Program-made: the position numbers and the translations under genes
Shown: one piece after another, positions 35,734-44,839 of the stretch
Position numbering within the stretch: position 1 is the stretch's first letter
Layout of the letters: each line of letters starts with the position of its first letter
Source of the DNA: Trichomonas vaginalis G3
Lineage: Eukaryota > Parabasalia > Trichomonadida > Trichomonadidae
Assembly: GCF_026262505.1 (NCBI RefSeq)
Contig: NC_067207.1
Location: 19,188,082-19,252,081, forward strand
Reading direction: 5' to 3'
Length of the DNA: 64,000 nucleotides
The notes under the pieces: generated by a model
Databases searched by the model: none
What the model saw: only the letters and a program-made list of their open reading frames with translations
What the model was told of the DNA's origin: nothing

Positions 35734-36870
35734 TTAAAATTTGTCCTTTGAGCATGCAACACCCCAAATTTCGACCTTTTGCAAATATAACCAGCGATTT
35801 CCTGACCAGTTGTGGCCTGTCTGAATAATTCTGAAGTATTTAAAGTATCCGTTGGTATCTATCGGCCAGGTTTTCTCGGAGAATGGTTCCTTGAGTGAAT
35901 CATCGTTGTTATGAGTAGAAAGGACGATCCAATTCTGGCGATCATTAGATGCCTGGAAAGCCCAGTTCTTGAGTGTTGATGTACCACCGTGGGACCAGAT
36001 TCCGTAGTGAGTTGGCTGAATATATAATTCTTTGAACTCGAAAAGAACCCAGGCGTTGCCGTCTGACTCGGTAAACCAATGCTTGATTGGATCCTCCTCG
36101 ATAATTGTCGCTGGATCACGTCCATTGAGAGAACCTGAAGCTTCGACGCCAACTTGGCCTTTGAGTCTCTGGAAAAGGCCTGGATCCGGAGGAGCAGCGA
36201 GGCAGACTGCGGAGAATGTTGGCTTCTTGAGAGAAGAGTCTGGTAAGGCTGGGTCGAATTGTTTGAATTCTGCGAACTGTTCGGGGTCGATTTGAGCTGC
36301 TCTGCAGTATTTCGCGATGATATCGTCACGGACGTATCCATTTGAGAAGCGGGCCTTCTTAATGAGAAGTTTCATTTCTGGAACTTTTAAGAAAGCAAAA
36401 TCAGTGTTTGCAGACATTTTTTCCATCAATGTTGCGCAGAACTTCATGAAACGGGTGAGTGCAGAAAGGGCAAAACCGACGGATTTGAGGAGAACGATTG
36501 CTGTATCAGGATTTGCGACAGTCTGGAGAAAATCATTGATAGTGTTGAAGAGTGTATCTATTTTGAGATAGAATGCAAGCTTCATAGCATTTGCGAGGTT
36601 ATCGAGATTTAATAAAATTTTCTTTGTATAGAGGAAAGTGATGAAAAGCTGGAATGATGATGCCGAATAGTTTTCGAGTGTGCAAGTTGTGACGGAATTA
36701 TCCTTGAAATATTCGTTGAAATACTTAGAGCAACCTGCCAATAAAACGCGATGAGCTTTGAATTCTTTTCCTTCGACAATGATTGTGCAATCAACAAATC
36801 TTTGATCGAGGGCAATCTTTTCGAACTCAAAGACCGTGTCTCTAGTGAGAAGCTGGGACTGTTCAGTCAT
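35734..36870 (-). CDS. BTB/POZ domain plus F5/8-type C (discoidin) domain protein
   Basis: 378 residues. The BTB fold occupies about residues 12-120: VDCTIIVEGKEFKAHRVLLA, then CSKYFNEYFKDN, and SSFQLFITFLYTKKILLNLD. A helical BACK-like linker follows (about 120-215). Residues about 225-375 form an F5/8-type C beta-sandwich: DPATIIEEDPIKHWFTESDG, NAWVLFEFKELYIQPTHYGI, LKNWAFQASNDRQNWIVLST, YFKYFRIIQTGHNWSGNRWL, then KVEIWG. BTB proteins often recruit substrates to Cullin-3 ubiquitin ligases; this architecture is abundant in trichomonads. It has higher GC than its surroundings, as is common for well-expressed genes here. Confidence 0.88.
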   Translation of the reverse strand: MTEQSQLLTRDTVFEFEKIALDQRFVDCTIIVEGKEFKAHRVLLAGCSKYFNEYFKDNSVTTCTLENYSASSFQLFITFLYTKKILLNLDNLANAMKLAFYLKIDTLFNTINDFLQTVANPDTAIVLLKSVGFALSALTRFMKFCATLMEKMSANTDFAFLKVPEMKLLIKKARFSNGYVRDDIIAKYCRAAQIDPEQFAEFKQFDPALPDSSLKKPTFSAVCLAAPPDPGLFQRLKGQVGVEASGSLNGRDPATIIEEDPIKHWFTESDGNAWVLFEFKELYIQPTHYGIWSHGGTSTLKNWAFQASNDRQNWIVLSTHNNDDSLKEPFSEKTWPIDTNGYFKYFRIIQTGHNWSGNRWLYLQKVEIWGVACSKDKF

Positions 36871-37970
36871 TTGATTTAAATCTTTACGGGGACTCTCAAT
36901 TTGATAGGTTTACAGAACACTCAATGCAATCAGAAAATTTTTGTGATATTCGTTTATTTGGAGATTATTGCTCACTCTTTGATCTCAATTCAATAGTTTA
37001 CAGACCGAACATAATTATATCAAAATTGACGTTTTCTAATGAATATGTATATCACTATTGCATAACGAGTATGACCTATATATCTGGTTTATTTATCCAT
37101 GATGACGATTATTTTGTCAATTTTACGAATTTATTTTTTTATAAAAAATTTTTTTTCTTCGCCCTTTTAGTATTTAAATTATTTTATGTAACAGGCAAAG
37201 GATTTCCTTATTCGCTCTCAGCAATCAAATTGGAGGCGAGTTTTTGGCCACTCGCTCCTTTCTTTAGCAAATATTGAACAGATATTTTATTTTTAAGAGA
37301 GCCATAAATACGAATAAAATCATCGATTTTCCTCATATTGTAGACGTCATATTCGCAAGATTTAAATTGTAATTGAATCGATCGAAGTCATTTGATCAAT
37401 AAAATCGTTCAATTGAATTTTTTGCAGAGCTGCGTCATATTCATGGTACTATTTTGAGAATGCTGGACGAATGCACTATTTCTCTTCAAATTTTTGTAAA
37501 GATATGGAATTTTTCTACTATTTGTTGTAAATTTTCGCCATTTGAGAAATTCAAAAATTAAAAATAAAATTTTAATCTTGATTTTTTTATTTTCGTGATT
37601 TTTTGAAACTTACATAAGCGATGAAATACCTTTTTTAAGTAATCGTTTATTATATATAAATATATCTTAATAAATTTAATTCCTTAAGGTAGAGCGTGTT
37701 CAAATTTAAAATCTCATACAATATTTTCTTAATGGCGTATTTTTCTGAGGTCGCCCAAATAAAGGCGAATTCAAAATTGAGAACTCCAAGGCGTATGGCG
37801 AGTATTCAAAAAGTACGCCACTTACAAAATATTGAATGTGGATTATCAATTTTTTGGCGTGTTCAATTTCAAATTTTGATATTTATGTTTATTTTATTCA
37901 GTATAATGCTAAGAATTAAAATATAAAATTCATAGAATTTTTTCTTTGAAAATATTTTACATTTTTATTA
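36871..37970. other. long intergenic region, no gene supported
   Basis: Contains two short plus-strand frames (36924-37277, hydrophobic and low-complexity; 37696-37926) with no domain, and I do not call them. Several GGCG-containing short motifs recur (GGCGTATTTTTC, GGCGAATTC, GGCGTATGGCG, GTACGCC) around 37735-37860, which might be remnants of a small transposon, but no clear termini are visible. Confidence 0.4.
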
Positions 37971-37972
37971 GA

Positions 37973-39108
37973 CCACTCCTAGACTAGTCATCAGGTTATC
38001 CTCAGATCATCCTCAAACTACTCCTTATCAGATTACTCATCATCCTCAGACTACTCCTTAGACCCCTCCTCATCAGACTACTCCTCAGATCTTCCTCATA
38101 AGACTCCTCCTCCGATCTTCCTCCTGAGACTACTCTTCAGACTACTCCTTAGAGTCCTCCTCATCAGACTAGTCCTGAGACTAGTCCTCAGACTACTCCT
38201 GAAACTACTCCTCAGATTATCCTCAAACTACTCCTCAGTCTAATCCTCAGACTCCTCCTCAGATTATCCTCAAACTACTCCTCGGTCTAATCCTCAGACT
38301 CCTCCTCAGATTATGCTCAGATTATCCTCAAACTCCTCAGTCTAATCCTCAGACTCCTCCTCAAACTCCTCAGTCTAATTCTCAAACTCCTCCTCAGATT
38401 ATCCTCAAACTCCTCAGACTACTCCTCGGTCTAATCCTCAGACTCCTCCTCAGATTATCCTCTGACTCCTCCTCAGATTATCCTCAGATTATCCTCAAAC
38501 TACTCCTCGGTCTAATCCTCAGACTCCTCCTCAGATTATGCTCAGATTATCCTCAAACTCCTCAGTCTAATCCTCAGACTCCTCCTCAAACTCCTCAGTC
38601 TAATTCTCAAACTCCTCCTCAGATTATCCTCAAACTCCTCAGATTATCCTCAAACTCCTCAGACTACTCCTCGGTCTAATCCTCAGACTCCTCCTCAGAT
38701 TATCCTCTGACTCCTCCTCAGATTATCCTCAGATTATCCTCAAACTACTCCTCGGTCTAATCCTCAGACTCCTCCTCAGATTATGCTCAGATTATCCTCA
38801 AACTCCTCAGTCTAATCCTCAGACTCCTCCTCAAACTCCTCAGTCTAATTCTCAAACTCCTCCTCAGATTATCCTCAAACTCCTCAGATTATCCTCAAAT
38901 CCTCAGACTACTCCTCGGTCTAATCCTCAGACTCCTCCTCAGATTATCCTCTGACTCCTCCTCAGATTATCCTCAGATTATCCTCAAACTACTCCTCGGT
39001 CTAATCCTCAGACTACTCCTCAGATTATCCTCAAACTCCTCAGACTACTCCTCAAACTACTCCTCGGTCTAATCCTCAGACTCCTCCTCAGATTATCCTC
39101 AGATTATC
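37973..39108. repeat. CTC-rich minisatellite with higher-order repeats
   Basis: About 1.1 kb built from short units such as CTCCTCAGATTATC, CTCAGACTCCTC, CTCGGTCTAATC and CTCAAACTCCTCAG, mostly 12 to 15 bases. Higher-order copies starting CTCGGTCTAATCCTCAGACT occur at about 38281, 38506 and 38751, 225 and 245 bp apart, showing that blocks of several units amplified together. All frames have stops on at least one strand, so it is probably not coding. Confidence 0.85.
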
Positions 39109-39199
39109 ACTTTACATATATATATCGATAACTAAATAATTACTTATTATACTTTCTTTATTTTTTTTATTTTAAAATAATATTAATATATCTTTCTAC

Positions 39200-39300
39200 G
39201 TTTAATGATGAAAAGAGAAAGAGGAGTAAAAAGAGAAAAGAGAAAAGAAAGAGAGAGAGAGAGAAAAAAAAAGAGAAAGAAAGAAAAAAAAAGGACGGCG
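39200..39300 (+). repeat. purine-rich (GA/AAG) tract
   Basis: Nearly pure A/G on the plus strand (39210-39300), including (GA)n. A 95-codon frame through it is low-complexity K/R/E and not considered a gene. Confidence 0.7.
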
Positions 39301-39325
39301 ATAATTTTGTATTGTTTTGTTATTC

Positions 39326-39362
39326 GGCCGAATGGCGGGTACTTTATACCCGCCATTCGGCC
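39326..39362. repeat. GC-rich hairpin
   Basis: Perfect 16-bp arms (GGCCGAATGGCGGGTA and its complement) around a 5-base loop. Adjacent downstream DNA has related GGCG motifs. It could be a cruciform-forming site or a small transposon end; no gene partner is evident. Confidence 0.75.
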
Positions 39363-39725
39363 CCAAAAATGGCGTATTATTCTATTTTTAAACGGTCATG
39401 GCGTAAAATCGTCGCATCCCTATGAGAACAAACTCGTTAATATTAACCAAATTTTTAGAATTTTTTTAAAAAATATGGTAAAAAGACTTTAAATATAAAA
39501 TCTAAAACCAACATTCAACTTGATTATCCAAATTGATGATTTTATTTATAAGAAATTCGTTTTATTATTGATATTGAAATATCATAAAATAATAATATCA
39601 TAAAATAGGTATCTACTATGCAATTGATTCCTTTAGCTTCTAATGTTGAACAATATTTGAATCGAAAATAATCAAGTGCAATAAAATTACACTTTTCTGA
39701 TATTTTTGGATTGCTTTGCACATGT

Positions 39726-40370
39726 GCGAATATCAACGAAAAAGATGGAGAAGGAAAAACCGTTCTTCATTATGCAGCAGAACATAACAGAAAATAAACA
39801 GCCGAGCTTCTTATTTTACATGGGGCGAATATCAACGAAAAAGATGGAGAAGGAAAAACCGTTCTTCATTATGCAGCAGAACATAACAGAAAATAAACAG
39901 CCGAGCTTCTTATTTTACATGGGGCGAATATCAACGAAAAAGATGGAGAAGGAAAAACCGCTCTTCATTATGCATCAACGAAAAACAGTAAAGAAACAGC
40001 CGAACTTCTTATTTCACACGGCGCAATACTTCCTTCAACAGCTTCAACTCTTCTATATTCCAATAGAAATAAAAAATAATTAATTAAGTTTTTATCACTG
40101 AATTCTATTCGTGAAAGCAATTTTACATTTTTTTTTCATTTATCTAGATTAGCAATTAGTAGACAGACCATTAGAAGTAAATATCAAGAATTTCTGACCT
40201 TGGAATGGACAAGATCTTCAATATTCCACTTATCAAGTTGATCTTAATCGATCAAATTACTTTGGCAAAACAGCAATTGACTATGCAAGACAAAATGACT
40301 GCAAAGAAGCTTTAGAATTTCTTGAGTCAAGAGTTAATTTGACAAATAATAGAGGTGTATCAACTAAAAA
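39726..40370 (+). pseudogene. ankyrin-repeat protein pseudogene
   Basis: Three 33-residue ankyrin repeats (INEKDGEGKTVLHYAAEH) in one frame, each 99 bp. The first two carry TAA at the same position (39795-39797 and 39894-39896), where the third has GAA (KETAELLISHGA). The frame then reads to TAA 40078-40080. A further ankyrin-like piece (NYFGKTAIDYARQND) follows in about 40225-40370 after a degenerate stretch and runs straight into the TTAA MITE at 40377. The phrasing is typical of T. vaginalis ankyrin proteins. There is no start codon or N-terminal region, so it is an inactivated fragment. Confidence 0.8.
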
Positions 40371-40376
40371 TATTAT

Positions 40377-40496
40377 GGCTGCATTTACACCCATCTGACT
40401 TTAATTCGAATTTTTGACACCTGGCGTGAAGCGTCAATGAATATTAACCTTAAACATCTGAATTGAAGGACTTGTCATAGGGGCGTAAGTGCACCT
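40377..40496 (+). mobile_element. TTAA-associated MITE, copy 1
   Basis: About 120 bp, homologous in full to 61916-62030. Termini GGCTGCATTTACACCC and GGGCGTAAGTGCACCT are imperfect inverted repeats. TTAA follows directly (40497-40500), but the left flank is TTAT, so its target duplication has decayed. It abuts the ankyrin pseudogene, and the last ankyrin-frame codons are read from within it. Confidence 0.7.
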
Positions 40497-40571
40497 TTAA
40501 ATTGAAAAGCCTTTTCCCACTCCCCCCACTTTTCCCCTCATTCTTATTTTTAATTAGTTGACACTTTTTTA

Positions 40572-40949
40572 ATGCTTTTGAGTTTTCTCTGTCTTCTTCT
40601 TATTTATTATTTAATTCCATTTATGAAAATTAGCCGAAATAAAAGCTCACATAGGATGAAAAGGCAATGGATGAAATATTTTATCATAATATCATTTATC
40701 ATATTTTTTATTACATTAATTGGAAATATTTTGCCTCAAGTACAATATCCAATTATTATATTCTTGCTATTTTCTTCACCTCTTCTACTACAATCAAATG
40801 GAGCTGTTCCAGCTCTTATTTTTGATTTGATTTTTCCAGATGGTGATTCTAGTAGTGCCAAAAATATTAAAAAGGTGTACAAGTTTATACTTAAGTTACC
40901 ATCCTTTGTAATCCAAGAAGTTTATAAATTTTTTTCGAATAATTTATGA
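40572..40949 (+). CDS. small hydrophobic protein with three candidate membrane segments
   Basis: 125 residues from an ATG after TTTTTTA. Segments about 3-17 (LLSFLCLLLIYYLIPF), 38-53 (YFIIISFIIFFITLIG) and 60-75 (YPIIIFLLFSSPLLLQ) are strongly hydrophobic. The basic loop SRNKSSHRMKRQWMK separates the first two. The C-terminus is soluble-looking (DGDSSSAKNIKKVYKF). No family is recognised, and it could be the tail of a larger membrane protein whose 5' part was lost to the nearby MITE and ankyrin insertion. Confidence 0.4.
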   Translation: MLLSFLCLLLIYYLIPFMKISRNKSSHRMKRQWMKYFIIISFIIFFITLIGNILPQVQYPIIIFLLFSSPLLLQSNGAVPALIFDLIFPDGDSSSAKNIKKVYKFILKLPSFVIQEVYKFFSNNL

Positions 40950-41405
40950 ATGAAATATATTGATGATAATCTTTAGCTTTGTTTGTAAATGCTATCATTA
41001 TAATTTTCAAATTTATCTAATTTTTATTTAACATTTTTTTGTATTTCAATTTTATTTGTTGATTGGATCCTCCTTTTGATACATTCAGGCAGAAATAGTT
41101 GGAAATCAGATCAATTCAATAACAATGTGAGATATATTTTATAAATGTATTATTTACTTTGTTTCACTATGGTCAACAATAATATTCAATCATAATCATC
41201 AGATAAAACTTGCGTGTGCACATCTATTCTGCTAACAGATATAACCATTATGATTTATTAATGCATTTTAGGCAAAGTATTTATCATAAGATGGAAAAAT
41301 GCCATTTCATCGTAGAGTTTAATAGATTATTAATAAAATACATTGAGATTTTTTTCAAAGGGAATTATTTAACAAAAAAATACAATTTATTAATAAAGAA
41401 AAGGG

Positions 41406-41990
41406 TCAGCAACCACAACCACTTTCTTTTCGATTAATGTTAACATGATCTGATGTTAGTCTTTTAGTATTTATCACTCTGTAAAGTTCTTTAACTAAAT
41501 GATCAAAAAGTTCGTCAATTCCTAGGCCATTTGATGCAGAAGTTTGAAATATTTCGAAATTGTTAGCATGACACCATTTTGTAGCCTCTTCTAACGATAT
41601 TTCACAATTATTAACCAAATCACATTTGTTAGCAGCAACAACGATTATAGATTCTGTACCTGCTATCTCTGTAAACATGTTAATCCACATTTCTAAGTTT
41701 TCATAACTTGATTTATTTGATTGATCATAAACAGCGATTGCACCAATGGAGTTTCTAAAATAAATTGGACTGAGCGATCTAAACTTTTCTTGTCCAGCTG
41801 TATCCCATATATGAATTTCGAGTTTTTGACCATTTTCTTCTCGATTGATAACTTGATAATTTGCACCAACTGTGCTTAATTCATAAGGGTTGAATGGACT
41901 TTGAACGATCCTATTGAGAATAGATGTTTTCCCTACCGAAGAGTCTCCAATGACAACCACGCGACATTGAATTTCTTCCAAAGCCTTCAT
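41406..41990 (-). CDS. Rab-family small GTPase
   Basis: 194 residues. The P-loop is GDSSVGKTS, switch II WDTAGQEKFRSLSPIYFR, the guanine base motif NKCD, and the SA-like motif TSASNGLG. The switch I effector region reads YELSTVGANYQV, and the C-terminus ends in GCGC, a CXC double geranylgeranylation signal of Rab proteins. It should cycle on vesicle membranes and control trafficking. All nucleotide-binding residues appear intact, including the catalytic Gln of DTAGQ. The closest broad group seems Rab5/21/22-like from the DTAGQEKF and YYRNSIGA-like phrasing, which is only an impression. Confidence 0.93.
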   Translation of the reverse strand: MKALEEIQCRVVVIGDSSVGKTSILNRIVQSPFNPYELSTVGANYQVINREENGQKLEIHIWDTAGQEKFRSLSPIYFRNSIGAIAVYDQSNKSSYENLEMWINMFTEIAGTESIIVVAANKCDLVNNCEISLEEATKWCHANNFEIFQTSASNGLGIDELFDHLVKELYRVINTKRLTSDHVNINRKESGCGC

Positions 41991-43297
41991 TGTTTAAATT
42001 TGACAAGATGATCAAAATTTCAAATTTGTAAATATTCAAATTCAGCTTATAAACAACATATTTTATTGCAGAAATTTTTAACGACTTGTAAAAATTTTGT
42101 GACAATTTTTTTTTGCCCTTTCCACTTCGAAAAAAATAATCTGATAAATCGCCAATCATATTATCGAACGAATATCACTCATGTATCCGAACTTCTCTCT
42201 TTCAATGATACAATTTAGTTAAAATCATGGAAAATTTAAATCAAATAACACAAAAGCACTTAAGTACTTCATACTATTAAAGAATACACATTCTTATGAA
42301 AACATATTACATTATGTCGTATTATGTTCAATAGCAAGATAAAATTAAGAAAAAATTACGACTATATATGTTTTCAAGTTAATTTTGTATAAATAATAGA
42401 TAGGATTTGATATTTTTCAGAGATGTAAATCAAATCGACTTACTGTTGATTCAACTCTATGGTGAATGTTAAGAATATTATTCATAATATAAACTAGAGA
42501 TAATAACTATGCGCAAATAAATTTAAAATCATGTAAATAGTTCAATACTGAGAGATTGAATGCGCTACTTATTTTTCTTATAAATAATTTCTTAAAATAC
42601 TCAGTGAAATTTTGTTTTTGGATATTAAAACTTTAACATTTGATGTATAAGTTATGTGTATGCTTAGATAAATTGATGAAAATTATCAATGGTAAAATTC
42701 GCGATCATTGTAGTGAAAATTAAGGAGTTTGCGCTAAATGGTTATTGAATCATATAATCATTTCATTTGTTGATCGATGGTAGTACCGAAATAATGAACA
42801 AATGCTTAGCTTTTGAATACGATATAAAGCAGATTAAGTCAAAATCTAAATATGAGATAATGATTTCGGACAATATCATATTATTATTTATTCAGGGCCT
42901 ATCATTAAAAGTTCAATAAGCTATTATCCGAGCGATGAAATAATGAGAAGTGATATCACTTCTTGTTTGAATTTGATATTAGCACGTCATTATATGCATA
43001 AATCAATTTTCTGCATTTATTAATGGAAAATTAGCAATTCACTTCCAAATAAAAAAATTGACATTGAAAGGAAATGAGGTTAAAAACGGATCCAATTATT
43101 CATTTACAATTAATAAATTTCTATCGATAATTTGCAATTGATTCTAAAATTACGCTACAATTGAATACTTAGCCGTCCGTTTTTCATAATGAACTTATTT
43201 TGATCCATCCAAACCATATAATATTATCTCATATTTCTATAGGCTAAAAATGGTCAGAATCGACGATGAAATCGGCGGTTTGTGACCATAAAAAATA
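41991..43297. other. 1.3-kb intergenic region, nothing recognised
   Basis: AT-rich, stops in all frames, between the divergent Rab and epsin-like genes. No repeat, hairpin or RNA gene stands out by eye. Confidence 0.5.
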
Positions 43298-44485
43298 ATG
43301 CAAGTTTGGCGCTTTGCCAAAGAGAAAACACGCCAGGCAGGTTATTTCTTCACAGGAAAATCCGAGGCCGAAAAGCTGGTTTATGAAGCAACAAATGACG
43401 ACCCATGGGGTCCTGCAAATACACAAATGCAAGAAATTGCACGCATCAGCTACAATTACAACGAATGCGAGAATGTTAAAAAGGCCCTTTGGGATCAGAT
43501 GGGCGATATTAAGGAAATCAGACACGTCCAGAAATCCCTGTTACTTTTAGAGTATCTTCTTAGAAACGGCCCAGAAGCATTCCGTTCTGATACAAGAACA
43601 ATGCTCGGCCAGCTCCAGCAGCTTACTACCCTCCACATGTATGAAGTTGGAGAGGAAGCTGCCCTCGAAGCTGTTGTTAGAAAGAAAGCCCAAGATATCA
43701 TCAACTTAGTCAACGATAGCGATTTATATCAGATGGAACGTGAGAAAGCCAAGAAGCTCGCAGGTGCTACAGGCGCAGTTTCCGGAAATACAGGATTTGG
43801 ATTTGGTGGCGGATATCAGGACTCTTACAGCATGAATAGCAACTATAATGATAGCTATAGCAACACTCGTAATTACGATGACGATTATACAACCCCATCT
43901 GCTAAATCTAAGCCACCTCCATCAGATTCAGAAGACGAAGACGATCTCGACTTCGATCCACGTGCAGGAGCTGCCCCAGCACCAACTGCCCCGGCCCAAC
44001 AGAACACATTCGATCCATTCGGAGGAGCTCAGCAACGCCAACAAAACACTTTCGACCCATTTGGCAACTCCCAGCCACAGCCACAGCAGAACCAGTTCAA
44101 CGCTTTCGGAGCTCCAGCGCCAGCCCAGAATCAGAACCAATTCAACGCTTTTGGATCTCCAGCTCCACAGCAGAACCAATTCAACGCATTTGGATCTCCA
44201 GCTCCACAGCAGAACCAATTCAACGCTTTCGGTTCACCAGCACCAGCTCCTAAGCAGCAGGCTCCAATGGACCTCCTCGACTTCTCTAATCCTCCACCTG
44301 CTTCAAAGCCAGCCGGCGGATTCGCTCAGCCAATGGCTCAGCAGCAGCCGAAGCCACAGCAGAAGGCCCCGGCAAAGCCAATCAACGACTTCGGCGGCTT
44401 AGTCGACCTCAACCTCAAGGGAGGACAGCAGCACCAATACGGTAAGGCATCTCAGCCACGTGGTAACCAGCCAATGGGATTCTAA
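43298..44485 (+). CDS. ENTH-domain epsin-like endocytic adaptor
   Basis: 395 residues. Residues about 1-140 are an ENTH domain: AEKLVYEATNDDPWGPANTQ, MQEIARISYNYNE, VQKSLLLLEYLLRNGPEAFR, LQQLTTLHM, followed by helix AQDIINLVNDSDLY. Basic residues line the expected phosphoinositide-binding site at the N-terminus (VWRFAKEKTRQAGYF). From about 170 the protein is disordered, with an acidic SDSEDEDDLDFDPR patch, DPF motifs (FDPFGGA, FDPFGNS: AP-2 binding) and four tandem repeats of NQFNAFGSPAP type. A clathrin-box-like LLDFSNPP and LVDLNLKGG lie near the end. It should link membrane curvature, clathrin and cargo during endocytosis. Codon usage is GC-richer than flanking DNA, consistent with high expression. 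Confidence 0.92.
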   Translation: MQVWRFAKEKTRQAGYFFTGKSEAEKLVYEATNDDPWGPANTQMQEIARISYNYNECENVKKALWDQMGDIKEIRHVQKSLLLLEYLLRNGPEAFRSDTRTMLGQLQQLTTLHMYEVGEEAALEAVVRKKAQDIINLVNDSDLYQMEREKAKKLAGATGAVSGNTGFGFGGGYQDSYSMNSNYNDSYSNTRNYDDDYTTPSAKSKPPPSDSEDEDDLDFDPRAGAAPAPTAPAQQNTFDPFGGAQQRQQNTFDPFGNSQPQPQQNQFNAFGAPAPAQNQNQFNAFGSPAPQQNQFNAFGSPAPQQNQFNAFGSPAPAPKQQAPMDLLDFSNPPPASKPAGGFAQPMAQQQPKPQQKAPAKPINDFGGLVDLNLKGGQQHQYGKASQPRGNQPMGF

Positions 44486-44839
44486 GTTTTACGAAATATG
44501 ATCATTGATTATTTTAAAAATGATAATAATTATTTTCTCTTAAAATTAATATACAGTCCCTTCTTCTTTTTATTTACAAACGTTTTTCAATAAATTGAGC
44601 CTTTAAAATTCATTTTTGCATTTTAATTTTTAATGTTTGCTTTACAAACTCGATTTTGATAATGTTAAAATACAAACATTCTTATATCCATTACTATCGT
44701 TTTCACAATTGATTGAATTGCAAAGTAAATAGTTTTTAATTGGTGAATGGTAGTTATTCATCACAATTTAATGGTGTGAATTATTTATCCATGACAATTT
44801 CAATTAGTTTTTAGATGATTTAAAGGATAAATCATGAGA
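44486..44839. other. intergenic, nothing recognised
   Basis: AT-rich spacer between the 3' ends of the epsin-like gene and the GP63-like gene. No repeat or RNA gene seen. Confidence 0.5.

Noticed and set aside
36924..37277. 117-codon frame upstream of the BTB gene
   Set aside because: No domain, hydrophobic and aromatic-rich, within AT-rich intergenic DNA.
39205..39492. 95-codon K/R/E-rich frame
   Set aside because: Translation of a purine tract and GC hairpin; no domain.
43928..44218. 96-codon minus-strand frame inside the epsin-like gene
   Set aside because: Shadow of the NQFNAFG repeats on the opposite strand.
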